A DNA stretch of 64,000 nucleotides, taken from the NCBI RefSeq assembly GCF_020080835.1, contig NC_058163.1, forward strand, positions 13,562,898 to 13,626,897, in the 5' to 3' direction. The stretch is from Cotesia glomerata (lineage: Eukaryota; Arthropoda; Insecta; Hymenoptera; Braconidae). Numbering within the stretch: the first letter of the stretch is position 1; each line of letters starts with the position of its first letter. Position numbers and translations under genes: made by a program. The notes below the pieces were generated by a model. That model was not told where the DNA came from and did not search any database. It saw only the letters and a list, made by a program, of their open reading frames with translations. Below, in pieces: positions 21,401-32,288 of this stretch.

Positions 21401-21500
21401 NNNNNNNNNNNNNNNNNNNNNNNNNNNNNNNNNNNNNNNNNNNNNNNNNNNNNNNNNNNNNNNNNNNNNNNNNNNNNNNNNNNNNNNNNNNNNNNNNNNN
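21401..21500. other. Assembly gap, 100 N
   Basis: Exactly 100 N, the usual placeholder for an unknown-length gap. It may hide the left LTR of the gypsy element to its right. Confidence 1.
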
Positions 21501-21659
21501 TGATTGTATATAGACATACACATACAACAATTTTACACATACATCTATGTAAACATGGTAATCCTAAAGATATAATAATATATTTTAATACATGAAACAT
21601 TGTACTATTTTATATTTACTAATCATAGATATGCCAGCTTTAATTTGTTAGTGTGAACT

Positions 21660-22841
21660 TACTTTGGTTCGGGAAGGAGTTAATTGGATTGTTACGTTCC
21701 CATTGTTGAAAACCTCTGTACTTTATATACGGGCCGGTATAATTGGGGTCTAGTTTATTTTGTCTTCGAATCGTTTAATAAAAATGCCCAGTCTCCTTCT
21801 CGGTAAATTCCTTAGGGTTGACTCTACGATCATAATACTCTTTGGATTTTAATTTTTGCTCTTTCTAAATTTGCAGCAGCTTTTGATTGTGTTTCTCTCT
21901 TTTAATTTTATTACTAGATCTCCTAAATAATCGATGTAAGTTTTATCGTTACTCTCGTGAATAAAGCTTGATGGAAATTTTGGCAATCCTCCAAATATTA
22001 ATTCATGTGGGGTAAATCCTAAAAATCTTCACATGGAGGTATTATAAGCAAAAACATTGCATACTTCTTTAACCAGGTATCCCAATCCCGATTTTGGTCA
22101 ATAAAATGTCGAAGATAAGTTCAACTAATACTAAATGACTTCTGTTCTAAAGAAGTCCATTTGTTTGTGGATGAAAAGCAGTGGTCTGGAATTTCCTGAT
22201 TTTTAAATAATTCTTAAGCTAAATGTTCTCATAATCTAGTCCTTGTAAAGTTTTTACCTTGATCCGTGAGAATAGATTCAGGGCAACCGAATATGCAAAT
22301 GAAGTTTTTCAGCAAAGACTTTAGCAATATTTTCAGCGGTAGCTTCTGCTAAAGGAATGGCTAATGAATATTTAGTTAAATTATCTTGAATGGTTAGTAC
22401 ATATTTATTACCAGAGTTGGTTATCGGTAGTGGCCCCACGATATCGAGAGCAATCTTTTCAAATGCAACTTGTGGTGTGTCAGTTATTATCATGGGTTGC
22501 CTTGTCTTAACACGTACCACTCTATTTCTTTGACACAAAATACATTGTCTAATAAAATTTTGAACCTCAGTCTTCATGTTTTCCCAATAATATTGTTGCC
22601 TTATACGACCGTAGGTTTTTATGACACCCTTATGACCCCTACTGCTGATTCCATGTGTTTTCGTATAATTTCTGGTCTGCGCTCGACCGGAGGAACTTCG
22701 ATTTGGTTTAAAACAAAGTGTTATGTAGTACCCTTCTGGAAATGTTTTAGTTAAATGTGATTTTATGTTACCCCATGGTAATTTATCTAATCCATCCCCC
22801 GTTCTTGCTATTCTAACTGTTTTTACATCAAAATAGTCCAT
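21660..22841 (-). pseudogene. Gypsy integrase
   Basis: The 22841-22278 piece includes HxxxH-CxxC zinc-binding text: GHKGVIKTYGRIRQQYYWEN, then CILCQRNR, and the catalytic core start ALDIVGPLPIT with YVLTIQDNLTKY. The first catalytic Asp is that of LDIVGP. After a frameshift, decayed core and a C-terminal LDPNYTGPY segment are readable to about 21660. It inserts the cDNA copy into the genome; here it is non-functional. Confidence 0.85.
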
Positions 22842-22977
22842 TGCTTCTTTTTAATTTAGTTATACCTGTAAGAACGTCATTTAACTGGGTCCTATCTTCT
22901 ATTTTTAATTTAACTATTACCGTAAAAATGTGAAGGTTTCTCTTTTAGAAATTATTACTTGACCTATTTCTACCTGG

Positions 22978-23583
22978 TCAGGAAATCTCCGCTACGTTAA
23001 TAAAATTTTTATTTATAAGTTCTTGAGTTATTTGGGTTTTTGATTTAAAATCGGCTGACCAAAAATGAGCAATATTATCTTTTTTCATAAATATACCATC
23101 TCTAGTTTCGGAGAACACGTCGGGTAATGTTACCCTTTTTAAACGCTTTGGAGGTTGGGTGGCGTTTTCGGGGATTTTATCAATTTCTTCGTCAGAGGAG
23201 TAAAGATCATCATCAGAAACGGGTTCGGGAAAAGAATCGTCACTGTCGGAATCATCTGTCTCACTAGCTGCAGCAGGATACAAAGAAAACCTGACGCTCA
23301 CAACTATTCTACACTTTGTTGTTTCTTTAACTTCAGCTCCATTTGACTCTATCTCACTTCTTTTAGATGACTCAAATGTTAGTACTTCAGCATGCACATT
23401 CAATATTTCTCTTACATCAGACATATCGAGGGGGGAGGACGTCCTCACTGGCATCTCTTGCATGGGGAGCTCACAACCCCATGCTAACTTTGAGCTTGGT
23501 ATAACTATTGCGGGTGCGTTATGCATCCATGCCAGGGCTCTTTGCGACCTTTCTGAAGGGTATGCTCGTTTTGGATCCAACAA
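22978..23583 (-). pseudogene. Gypsy acidic linker between RNase H and integrase
   Basis: A 201-residue frame with a D/S/E-rich centre (SDSDDSFPEPVSDDDLYSSD), then DGIFMKKDNIAHFWSADFKS leading to integrase. Such D/E-rich spacers followed by DNI.HF occur in 412-like elements. The 5' quarter, 23410-23640, is GC-richer and I cannot relate it to gypsy; it may be a small insertion. Confidence 0.5.
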
Positions 23584-23639
23584 CCGGTCTCCCCTGGAGC
23601 CCAGAGTACTGGCTCCGTTCGGGGCACAACTTCGTCTTT

Positions 23640-25200
23640 GACGTCAGGTCGACAGGTCGTCGGGAAAAGCATCACTCTCCTTCTGAATTTTTCTGGCTTT
23701 AACTTTAACTTTGATGCCTTAAACAATCTTTGGGGTAAATCATTCTTCTTCTCAACAGTCTTTAAATCATTTGACTGCTTAAACTTGCTGAGCTCATCTT
23801 CAAGAAGTGGTTCATTAAATTTTGTACTTTTAGTCAATAAAATATTAACTAAATTTATATTAGCAGGATTTCTAGAGAGAGCATCAGCATTCGTATTTAA
23901 TCGGCCGTGCTTATAAATGATATCGTACTGACACTCTCGTAATTTCAATAGCCAGTGTAGAAGTCGTGAGGGAGGGTCCTTAATTCTATGAGCCCAAACT
24001 CCAGGTCTATGATCAGTGACTAAATAGAACTTTTACCATACAAGTAAGGTCGATAGTGTTTTACCGCAAAAACAATTGCAAATAACTCTTTTTCGATAAC
24101 GGAATAGTTTAACTCTGCTCCTTTTAGGAGTTTTGAGGCATAGGCAACGGAAGATCTTTTCCGATCTCACCTTGACTTAGAACAGCACCGAGAGCATAGA
24201 AAGATGCGTCGGTAGTTACAATAAAAGGTTTTGTGAAATCGGGAAACTTTAGAATGGGTTCTTGACATAACAAATCTCGGAGATTTTCAAAGGCCTTTGT
24301 CTTTCGTCAGACCAACGAAAAGGTTGCCCTTTCTTCAATAGTTGAGTAAAGGGGCGAGATATTGATGCAAAATTAGGTATGAACCGGCGATAATAGCCTG
24401 TTAAGCCCAAAACTCTCTTATTTTCTTTTGCATTAGTAGGGACAGGGAAGTTTTTGACTGAACTTATTTTGCCAGGATCGGGACCTCAACCCATCCTGAC
24501 TAATTATGTGACCTAGGTAAGTGACGCTTGTTTGAAGAAACCGACATTTATCCGTTTGTAACAATAGCCTCAGCCGTCTGTAGCCTTCCCAACAACTTAA
24601 TTACTTTTCTTTCATGCTCTTCTAATGAACTAGCGTAAACAACGATATCATCAAGGTAAACAAATAGTTCAATACCTTGTAACCCTGACAATATATTGTC
24701 CATTAATCGTTGGAATGTACTAGGGGAGTTCTTCAGCCCAAAAGGCATTCTTTTGAAATGATAATGACCGTTGGGGGTAGAGAAAGCAGTTTTAATTTTG
24801 TCTGCTTCATCCATGAGGATCTGATGAAATCCGGAGGCTAAGTCAAATACTGAGAAATATTTAGCACCACCAAGTTGATCTAAAAATCTCTACAATATTT
24901 GGCAGGGGATACGCATCTCCGACGGTTTTTTCATTAAGGTGACGAAAATCAATGACAACTCGCCATCTTTTTCGCCAGATGAACTTGGTTTTTTGCTGAC
25001 TATCCATACTGGTGAATTATACGGAGAGTTACTTGTTTCTATTATCCCTCCTTCTAACATTTCTTTTTACCTGCCTTTTGAATTTCCTCTTTATGCACTT
25101 GTGGATACCTGTACTGTCTTGTATTAATTGGTATATCGTCAGTTGTTATAATTTTATGTTTCACGTCATTAGTTCCTATTAATTTCTATCCCCAGGCAAA
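23640..25200 (-). pseudogene. Gypsy reverse transcriptase and RNase H
   Basis: Recognised pieces: FSTPNGHYHFKRMPFGLKNS and VYLDDIVVYASS (catalytic YLDD) at 24814-24548; a connection segment around 24480-24300 (LGLTGYYRRFIPNFASI); the RNase H end ECQYDIIYKHGRLNTNADAL at 23948-23870. The parts are in several frames with many indels. Confidence 0.88.
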
Positions 25201-25369
25201 TAAAATTGATATGGAAATTTGACAACTATTCTTACTATGCTGTTTCTTTCTTCTGTATTTAGTTCGGTCAAGATGTAGTGTTTGTATTAGTTTTTGGACT
25301 CTTTCCCGTGTCAAGTCATCTCTGAGTTTTATCACTTATATTTTCTTCCCTTTTTTCTATTCTTGTTTA

Positions 25370-25965
25370 GACCTTCAGTTTCACCTCCTCCAGCGTCACA
25401 GATGGTAGTTCTATCTTCCTTTCCTCTTCATTACAATTTACTACAAAAATCCAGGCGATCCCGTTTCTATTTCTAACTAAGGCACTTCCAGCATATATAT
25501 TTTGCTCCAAATTAAGTTTTTGTATTACTCCTTCTTTGTACCTCTCTCGGTTTGTTATTCTAACTGCAACCTGCATCCTACATCTTGCTGGGATTTTGAC
25601 ATAATGTTTTTCCAACGGTATACTGATATGTTTACGATTTATTTTCAAAGCATTGTCCTCGAAACAGATGGTGGCCTTGAAAGTTTGAAGAAAAATCTAA
25701 GCCCAAAATTCCGTCTTGTTTTAGGGTATATCCGGTCCAATAACTTGAAATTTACAACAAATAGAATTAAAATTAATAGAAACTTGCCCGAGGGTGATGG
25801 CTGATCCAGACGTTATTCCTGAAAGTTTATATTTAACACTTTTGTCGATTTTAAGCTCGGTGATAAACAAGATATTTTTATCAAATTAACGTCTGCGCCT
25901 GAGTCTATTAGTAGTCAGTACTTTTGCATTTTTAATAGTTCATCACTGGTAATAGTGATGCAGGG
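25370..25965 (-). pseudogene. Gypsy protease region
   Basis: LLIDSGADVNLI (about 25915-25875) is the retroviral-type aspartic protease active site (DSGAD). A downstream frame to 25367 (KINRKHISIPLEKHYVKIPA, then NLEQNIYAGSALV) fits the protease-RT linker. Frameshifted. Confidence 0.75.
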
Positions 25966-27295
25966 TGGCGTAACATGGTTTGATTCGGCAAGTTGTATAG
26001 ACGCTTCAATTTGGGATGTTGACCGTTCCGTTTCGACTTTATTACTTTGATTTGTACCGTTATTTTGATCGCTGCCATCAGTAATAGCGGCTTGGTTTGG
26101 GTTAGAATTATTTGTTACACCCATAGTATGTTTTCGTCTACAAACAGAAGCTACGTGATTCCTTCTTCTACCGCAAGCTGTACAAAACAAATTTGAAGCT
26201 CTTACATTCCGACTTAATGTGTCCTTGACCTCCACATCGGTAGCAAATCTTAGATTTCCGGTTAAATTTATGAAAATTTTCGTCATTGTATGTCTGAGCC
26301 ACGTGTACGGCAGCAACTGCAGGATGATTTTTAAAACTTGAGCCTTGACCTGGCTTGTGATGATTATTATTTCTCTTTCCTCCTTGGTAACCGCCCGTGA
26401 AATTAATGTAACCTGATGTATCATTAGTTCCCATATTATGAGCCCGAGTATTGAAAAGTGAATCCCTCTGTTCCAGTTCCTTTTCTAATTCTAAAGCTAA
26501 ATCGATCGCTTGTAATAAAGTTAAAGGTTTTTGACTCGCTACCCAAAGCCCTAACTGTCCTCTTAAACCGCGTACAAAACTGTCCCGCGCTCCTTCTCGT
26601 GTGCTCGCTAATAACCCGGTTCTTATTTCTCCCGAATGTTTGTCAATAATTACTTCAGAAGTACCTTGGACGATTTCTTTGATTCTAGTTGCAAAATCTA
26701 CAATAGATTCGCCTTCATTTTGATGGATATTAGAAAGAAGTGATTGCCACTGAGACAATGTGCGCCTTGGCGCTAAAGCAATTTTGAGGTTGTTCAGAAC
26801 TTCTTCAAAAGTTAATTCTGATTCACTGAAACATATCTACTAGCTTTTGCCTTGAATGCGGGACTTTATTAATTGAGTCAAATACAATTTACCAGATGGA
26901 TGTATCAAATTTACCGTTTGTTTGCAAAGTTCAATGAAACTATTTACCGGCATATTTTCTCCATTGAAAATAGGAATTAAACTCACTGCATCTTTGATAT
27001 TCATATAAGCGAGGGTGAAAAGATCGTTTGATCTTTGAAGATTATTTGTAGCATAACTGTGTTCATTATTTTTACTAGGTAAAACAGGTGTATTGAGCAG
27101 TGTAAGATTATTGAAAGTATTAGTAATTGGGATAGAATTATCAAAAGTTGCCGAGGAAAGGCCAGACGTACTTTCAGTATTATTGTTACTAATAGGAATA
27201 CTTTCGACTACTTCTTCTGGTACTGTGAGAGGGGTTTCTTCTATAGCAATGATTTTTGTGGAAGGGGTTGAAGTTGACATTTTGGTGCCGTTCAT
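25966..27295 (-). pseudogene. Gypsy gag with CCHC knuckle
   Basis: ATG at 27295 opens an N-terminal region of S/T/N-rich sequence, then after a break at about 26840 a gag core (ESIVDFATRIKEIVQ, RDSFVRGLRGQLGLW) and CYRCGGQGHIKSEC, a canonical CX2CX4HX4C knuckle, followed in another frame by a second C-rich motif, CTACGRRRNHVASVC. Binds the element RNA and forms particles; here broken in at least two places. Confidence 0.85.
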
Positions 27296-28119
27296 TGAGA
27301 TGTAAAACCTAAATATTTCTTACTAAATTATTTAAGTTAACTAGAAATTTTATAAATTGAAATAAAATATGGATCCAATTATCCTCGGATAAAATGATAA
27401 TAATTCAAATTTGTCGTTAAATGATATTGAGATTGACAGGTGTTTTGACAGCTTTTAGTATAATTTATCTTTTATAAAATTTTAATAAAATTTAAGAGCA
27501 ATTTTACTTATGCAGTAACAAAACTATGATCGCAAAATTTTTAAAATAATTTTCAGTATCAACAGTTAGTCAATTTTATCAAATAGTCCCGAAATTTATC
27601 AAGCTTCTGTCGATCTCGATGTCATAATAATTGCTACTTTTACCAAAATCTTTAACTGACGTTATATAAGATTATTATTTTAAAAATCAATAGATTTCAT
27701 CGCTAGCATATCATATGACTTACAATTATAACTTTACAGTTTGCAGATGTGATACAGGCAGAATACTTATAACTATTAAAATTCACTGTCACTCACAAAT
27801 TGCCCTTTTAAACACTAATTTTTGCACTACCGCTAAATTCACTACACAGATGGCTGTATCTCAGGTAGCAGTTCCTTAGTAGATGACCCTCGATGGTTGG
27901 ATTGGCTCGTTCAATTTCCACTTGGTTTCCTGGATCGTTGACCTCGTAGATTATTTTCAGTGGTCCTTGATTCTCGATTTTCCTCGATGATTTCGATGAC
28001 CCCTGATTTTTGGTTTCGTAGATGTGTCCAATGGAAATCGAATTTGTCACCGAAATTTTGCGTTTTTAAATTTGAATGGGGTGAATTAATTAATTCACCT
28101 GAATCCCGACTACTGTGAC

Positions 28120-28140
28120 TATCCCACCGCTGTCACCAGT
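28120..28140 (-). promoter_or_regulatory. Gypsy primer-binding site
   Basis: Immediately inside the LTR edge the minus strand reads ACTGGTGACAGCGGTGGGAT. The TGG start and position fit a tRNA primer-binding site; I do not name the tRNA. Confidence 0.6.
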
Positions 28141-28930
28141 TGTTATGTCCAGCGAGGTCACTAGATTGCTCGTAACGCCTCTTCTGGACTGAAGTGTGAG
28201 TTGTAGTCACGCGGGATCAATTTAAATTTATGCTTGTTGTTTATTAATTCAGTTTTTGATAATGGGATTTGTTAGATTAAATTAAGAAAAGGGGAAACTT
28301 TAGTTAGGGGGGACTGTTTTAAATGATAAATAAATAATTATCAGAGAGCTTGATTTTATTCAGTGGTTTCATCTACAGCAAGTGCTCGGTTACGGCTCTC
28401 AGGGAGAAGTGTTATTACAAGGAGTCTCGGTTTTAGGTCCGAGTTTTCCAGTTTCACTTCCTCCCTCTCTGGTTCACACCAATACACTTAACATATACAT
28501 GTCTTCATCTTAACGTTTACAGAACGCATACAATAACATATATATTCGAATACACACTAATACTTATAACTTTTATATGTAGGTTTACTGTATACTTCAA
28601 CTAGGTACCCACACACACAGACATATGTGAGGGCTGTCATGCTATCCTATATTATTCTTATACTTTAGATTCTTATATTTGTTAGTTACAATAGTTATTA
28701 CTTTTGGTGTTTAACTAATTATTTCTACCCTTATTATTTATTATAATATTATTCTTAGTCAGTATTTTTACTATTATTATTATAGTATTATAATTGCATG
28801 TATTATTGGGTATGAAAGAGTAACAGTATTAGATTATAATATTTCTTTATATATTTTTAGTGTTGCGGCTGTGGTCCGACTTGTGCCTTTTGTATCGCAT
28901 TTGCCCTGTTCCTCACCTTTCTTTAGGCTC
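28141..28930 (-). repeat. Gypsy 5' LTR (outer limit not determined)
   Basis: The inner edge is TGTTATGTCCAGCGAGG in plus orientation (ACATAACA on the element strand). Its outer limit cannot be set because the partner LTR is missing; I draw it conservatively. From 28931 to 29940 the DNA is AT-rich with no gene I can support. Confidence 0.45.
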
Positions 28931-29949
28931 TAAAGACAGTGACATGGGGAAACCACAGGAAAAACCCATGTCGATACAAATATATACATCATATTAATAT
29001 TAATATGAATCTATCATTATTTGGTTATTAATCCATATAAAAACTATCCTTTAGTTAAACTAAAACATTAATATTATTTAATAATTATAAGATATTCTAA
29101 AAGTATTTGTTTATTTATCTAACAAATGGTCCTAGTGTTGGTTGTTTTAAGGCTTTATGTTTTCTATTTCGTATTTATTATATCTCATAATTTGTGACCT
29201 CTTGAGAATATTTAGCTAAAATGATTTTAGTTAGAAAAACCCTTAATAAAATGTTTAACACGTGTTTTCCTTTTTATGAGTTTTCACAAAGGTCTAGTTG
29301 TTAAGTAACACGTGTGCATTTTATTCAAGTACTTTTATAGTTCTGAGAAATGTTGACAAAGTTAGTTGGTTGATTGTTTATTTAAGGAGATTACTATACT
29401 TTAACTTATGTGCTACAACAATTTTGTATATAAACAAAATGCATTATTTGTAATATATAATTTATTATAAATTAAGTTAAATAATTCAAATTATAGTGAA
29501 TTTGCCGCGTAATGCATCAATTCGACATCTACTATATCATCGGATATAACATAACTTTAATGAGCTATCCCGTTGAAGCTACAGTTTATGTAGAAATAAT
29601 TCCCGTGCACCCTGGCGGCCATAGATGCAAGCTGTGAATTAACTTTTTTTAGTGTAGTTGCGTATCTATAGGAGGATTACTACACATTTTTATTTTATCT
29701 AGTCTGTGGCACTGGCTTTTCTCCATGAAAAAAAAGTCAGGATCGAAATTCGTGAGCACGCTATAGTTTGTGCTGATAAAATTTAATAATTTCAAGTATT
29801 TTAATTGTTATAAGTGGATATAATTAATTAATAATAGTAAAATAAAGCATGTATTACTGTTATAATATACAATTTAGGAAAAATAAGTACCGTAGAATTA
29901 AATAAAATATTCCAACCCCGAAATACCGTTCTGCTTACAGTAAACACAG

Positions 29950-30000
29950 TCGGTAGCCTGGCGCTCCGTTTGAACGGAACTTGGCGCCAGATTCTACCGA
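29950..30000. repeat. Strong imperfect hairpin
   Basis: CGGTAG, CTGGCGC and TCCGTT on the left pair with AACGGA, GCGCCAG and CTACCG on the right around a very small loop, giving about 19 paired bases in 50. GC-rich against an AT-rich background. Could be the tip of a foldback element or a structured transcript; no further evidence. Confidence 0.5.
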
Positions 30001-30121
30001 ATCTGTGGATTTCGACGGAGAATAACATATCTCAGTTTCATCAAAATCGGAGGGGGACACCGGAGAGAGTTTCCTTGTTAGAATCGCTCAAAACACAAAG
30101 ATCTGCAAAAAAAAAATTCTA

Positions 30122-31471
30122 GTGCCCTTAAGCTAAAAGGGCGTATCAGAAAGACACGCACCCTTTTAGCTTTTAGAAAAGTAGTACCTAAAGCTAAAAG
30201 GGCGCATAAAAAATTCAAGTTTTTATAAAAATTTGATAAATAGCTTCACGAGACATAAAATAAAAAATTTAATAAATAAAAAATATATTTTTTAAGTACT
30301 TAAACGACAAAGAAGAAATAATAATTTTAACAATACTGAAGTTAGCTGACAGCTGTTAATGTTTTTTTGATTTTTGTAACAAGGCAATTACAAGTTAAAA
30401 AATGTTTCTAAAAATTCTGACAGATAATTTTTTTTTAACTTTTACATGTGGAATGTTTTTATTAACCTTTTTTCATAATAATTTGTGTTACGTTCTGGAT
30501 TTTCCAGCTCATATTTTTATAATTTACCAGGCAGGGGTCTATAGGAGATCTATAGATTCCAGGCGCACCCTGCTCTTAGATACTCTATAAATTTTTAGAA
30601 TAATTATTAAGGGTATTATATTTAAAATAATACACACGATTATATAAAATTAAAGTAAATTGCTTAATTAATTATATAATTTGGGCCAGATGGTACCGGA
30701 CATACGTCCGGAGCCCCAAGATGATTGTCGCCTGATTGCTCAGGGCAGACTGCTCTGGATTTGCATCCAGTACAATAGATTTTAATAATTAAATGTCGCA
30801 ACGCCGCATCTCAGGTTACCCTAGTGAACACCATCGAGGCCCGAATCTCATGCAGCGTCATGAGTTTTTGAATTCGAGTGGCGATGGCGTTCGCAGAATT
30901 TCTTTATCTCCTCGTCACCCGTTAAATAATTCTTGCAACGGAATGATCGAGGTTTTATTTAATAAAAATAATTTCTAAGAACCGTCAAATAAATTTCGAA
31001 ATTCGCTAGAACGTTACATTTGATTGCTATAAAATTCCAAAAAAAATTTTAATGTCTGTCAACTTCAGTGTCATTAATTTTAAGCTATTTTTATACAAGA
31101 AATGGATAAATTAATTGATCGAAAACTGAATGGGAATCACACCTGAATAAACTCGTTGTTAATTTGTTTTTTTTTTTTTTAAATTTGATGTAAGAATTTC
31201 AAAATAATTTTCAAATAAAAATGAATTGATACAATCACTCGTATTTTTCAATTTTTTAAAAATATTTTTAATTATAATTTTATGCATTTTAATGAATTGC
31301 TTAAAAAAAAATTATAGGTCCTTTTAGCTTTAGGAAATCAATGCTTCATTTTTAGGCAAAGAATATGTCTACCAGTCGATTGGTGATAAAAAAGAAAATT
31401 ATGCGGCCTTTTAGCTTTGCAAAGCTAAAAAGAGCGCATACTTTGCTATGCGCCCTTTTACCTTTTGGCAC
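30122..31471. mobile_element. Inverted-repeat element with AAGCTAAAAGGGCG ends
   Basis: The left end GTGCCCTTAAGCTAAAAGGG and the reverse complement of the right end (GTGCCAAAAGGTAAAAGGGC) align over about 25 bases. The AAGCTAAAAGG motif recurs in both orientations inside each end (30170, 30194, 31318, 31408). A second element sits inside at 30335-31073. No transposase is encoded, so a non-autonomous foldback or MITE-type element is likely. I find no clear target duplication. Confidence 0.5.
30335..31073. mobile_element. MITE with ACTGAAGTT ends, hairpin-rich interior
   Basis: The left end ACTGAAGTTAGCTGACAG and the reverse complement of the right end, CACTGAAGTTGACAGACAT, match; a shorter relative lies at 40713-40908. 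The interior (30684-30886) carries consecutive hairpins: CCGGACATACGTCCGG, CAGGGCAGACTGCTCTG, CTGGATTTGCATCCAG, and a nested one, CCATCG...CGAAT...CTCATG(6)CATGAG...ATTCG...CGATGG. A 61-codon ATG ORF (30793-30978) overlaps the last and shows no domain. Confidence 0.5.
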
Positions 31472-31578
31472 GTGACATATTGATTTACAAATCTGTTAGT
31501 TTTTTTAATATCAATAATAACTAAACGAAAAAAAATTAGAAACCCATCTGAGATATCGAAATTTTAAGACCTAATATT

Positions 31579-31615
<37 letters not shown>

Positions 31616-31774
31616 AGAGATTGAAAAATATCAAAAAATAGAGACAGAAACAGGGTGAAAAGAATTTTTCAATAGTAAAGTACTTCCTGAACCTTCGCAT
31701 CATAAGTCGTACAGCATCAATTTGTGACCGGGGTCAGTTAATTAAAAAATTAGAAAATGCTAAAAAATTCTTAC

Positions 31775-32221
31775 ACTGAGTCGAATTCAGCTGGAAGATA
31801 ATTTCGTCATTAAGATTGGCTTCAATAGCTGTTTGTAAAAACTCCAACATCGTCAGCTCGCCAGATTGAAGTTTTGAGAGTTTAGCTGCCATATTGGAGT
31901 TTATTGCAACAAATTGATGCTTAACAAGCCCAAATAATGACGCTCCATCTTCTAATTGATTCCAATGATTAAGACTATCGATGTTGACTCTTCTTATTCG
32001 TTCTATAACATTAATGAATATTTATTAATAATTTTTTACATTAGTGGAATTGCTATTAATAAATATAATTTTTAACTTCCCGCTTTGAAAATTAATTATT
32101 TTCAAAAGTAGGAAGTTATTAATTTCGATCCGATTTTGAGAATGCGAGTTTTCATCAGATCTTCACGTTTTGAGGTTCCAGGGAGCCGTTTTCTTTATTC
32201 CCAGCCGGATATCGCGCCATG

Positions 32222-32288
<67 letters not shown>

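Larger units (their letters stand above)
21650..28140 (-). mobile_element. Ty3/gypsy LTR retrotransposon, 412/mdg1-like, decayed
   Basis: Reading on the minus strand: a right-hand LTR edge (ACATAACA at 28148-28141), a TGGTGACAGCGGTGGGA primer-site-like sequence, gag, protease, reverse transcriptase, RNase H, an acidic linker and integrase to about 21660. Order protease-RT-RNaseH-integrase is Ty3/gypsy. The linker leading to TGDGLDKLPW before the integrase zinc finger recalls 412/mdg1-type elements. Every domain is broken by frameshifts. The left LTR is not visible; it is deleted or hidden by the 21401-21500 gap. Confidence 0.88.

Noticed and set aside
30680..30780. tRNA gene
   Set aside because: Three hairpins in a row look tRNA-like, but there is no acceptor stem, no B box and no T-loop consensus.
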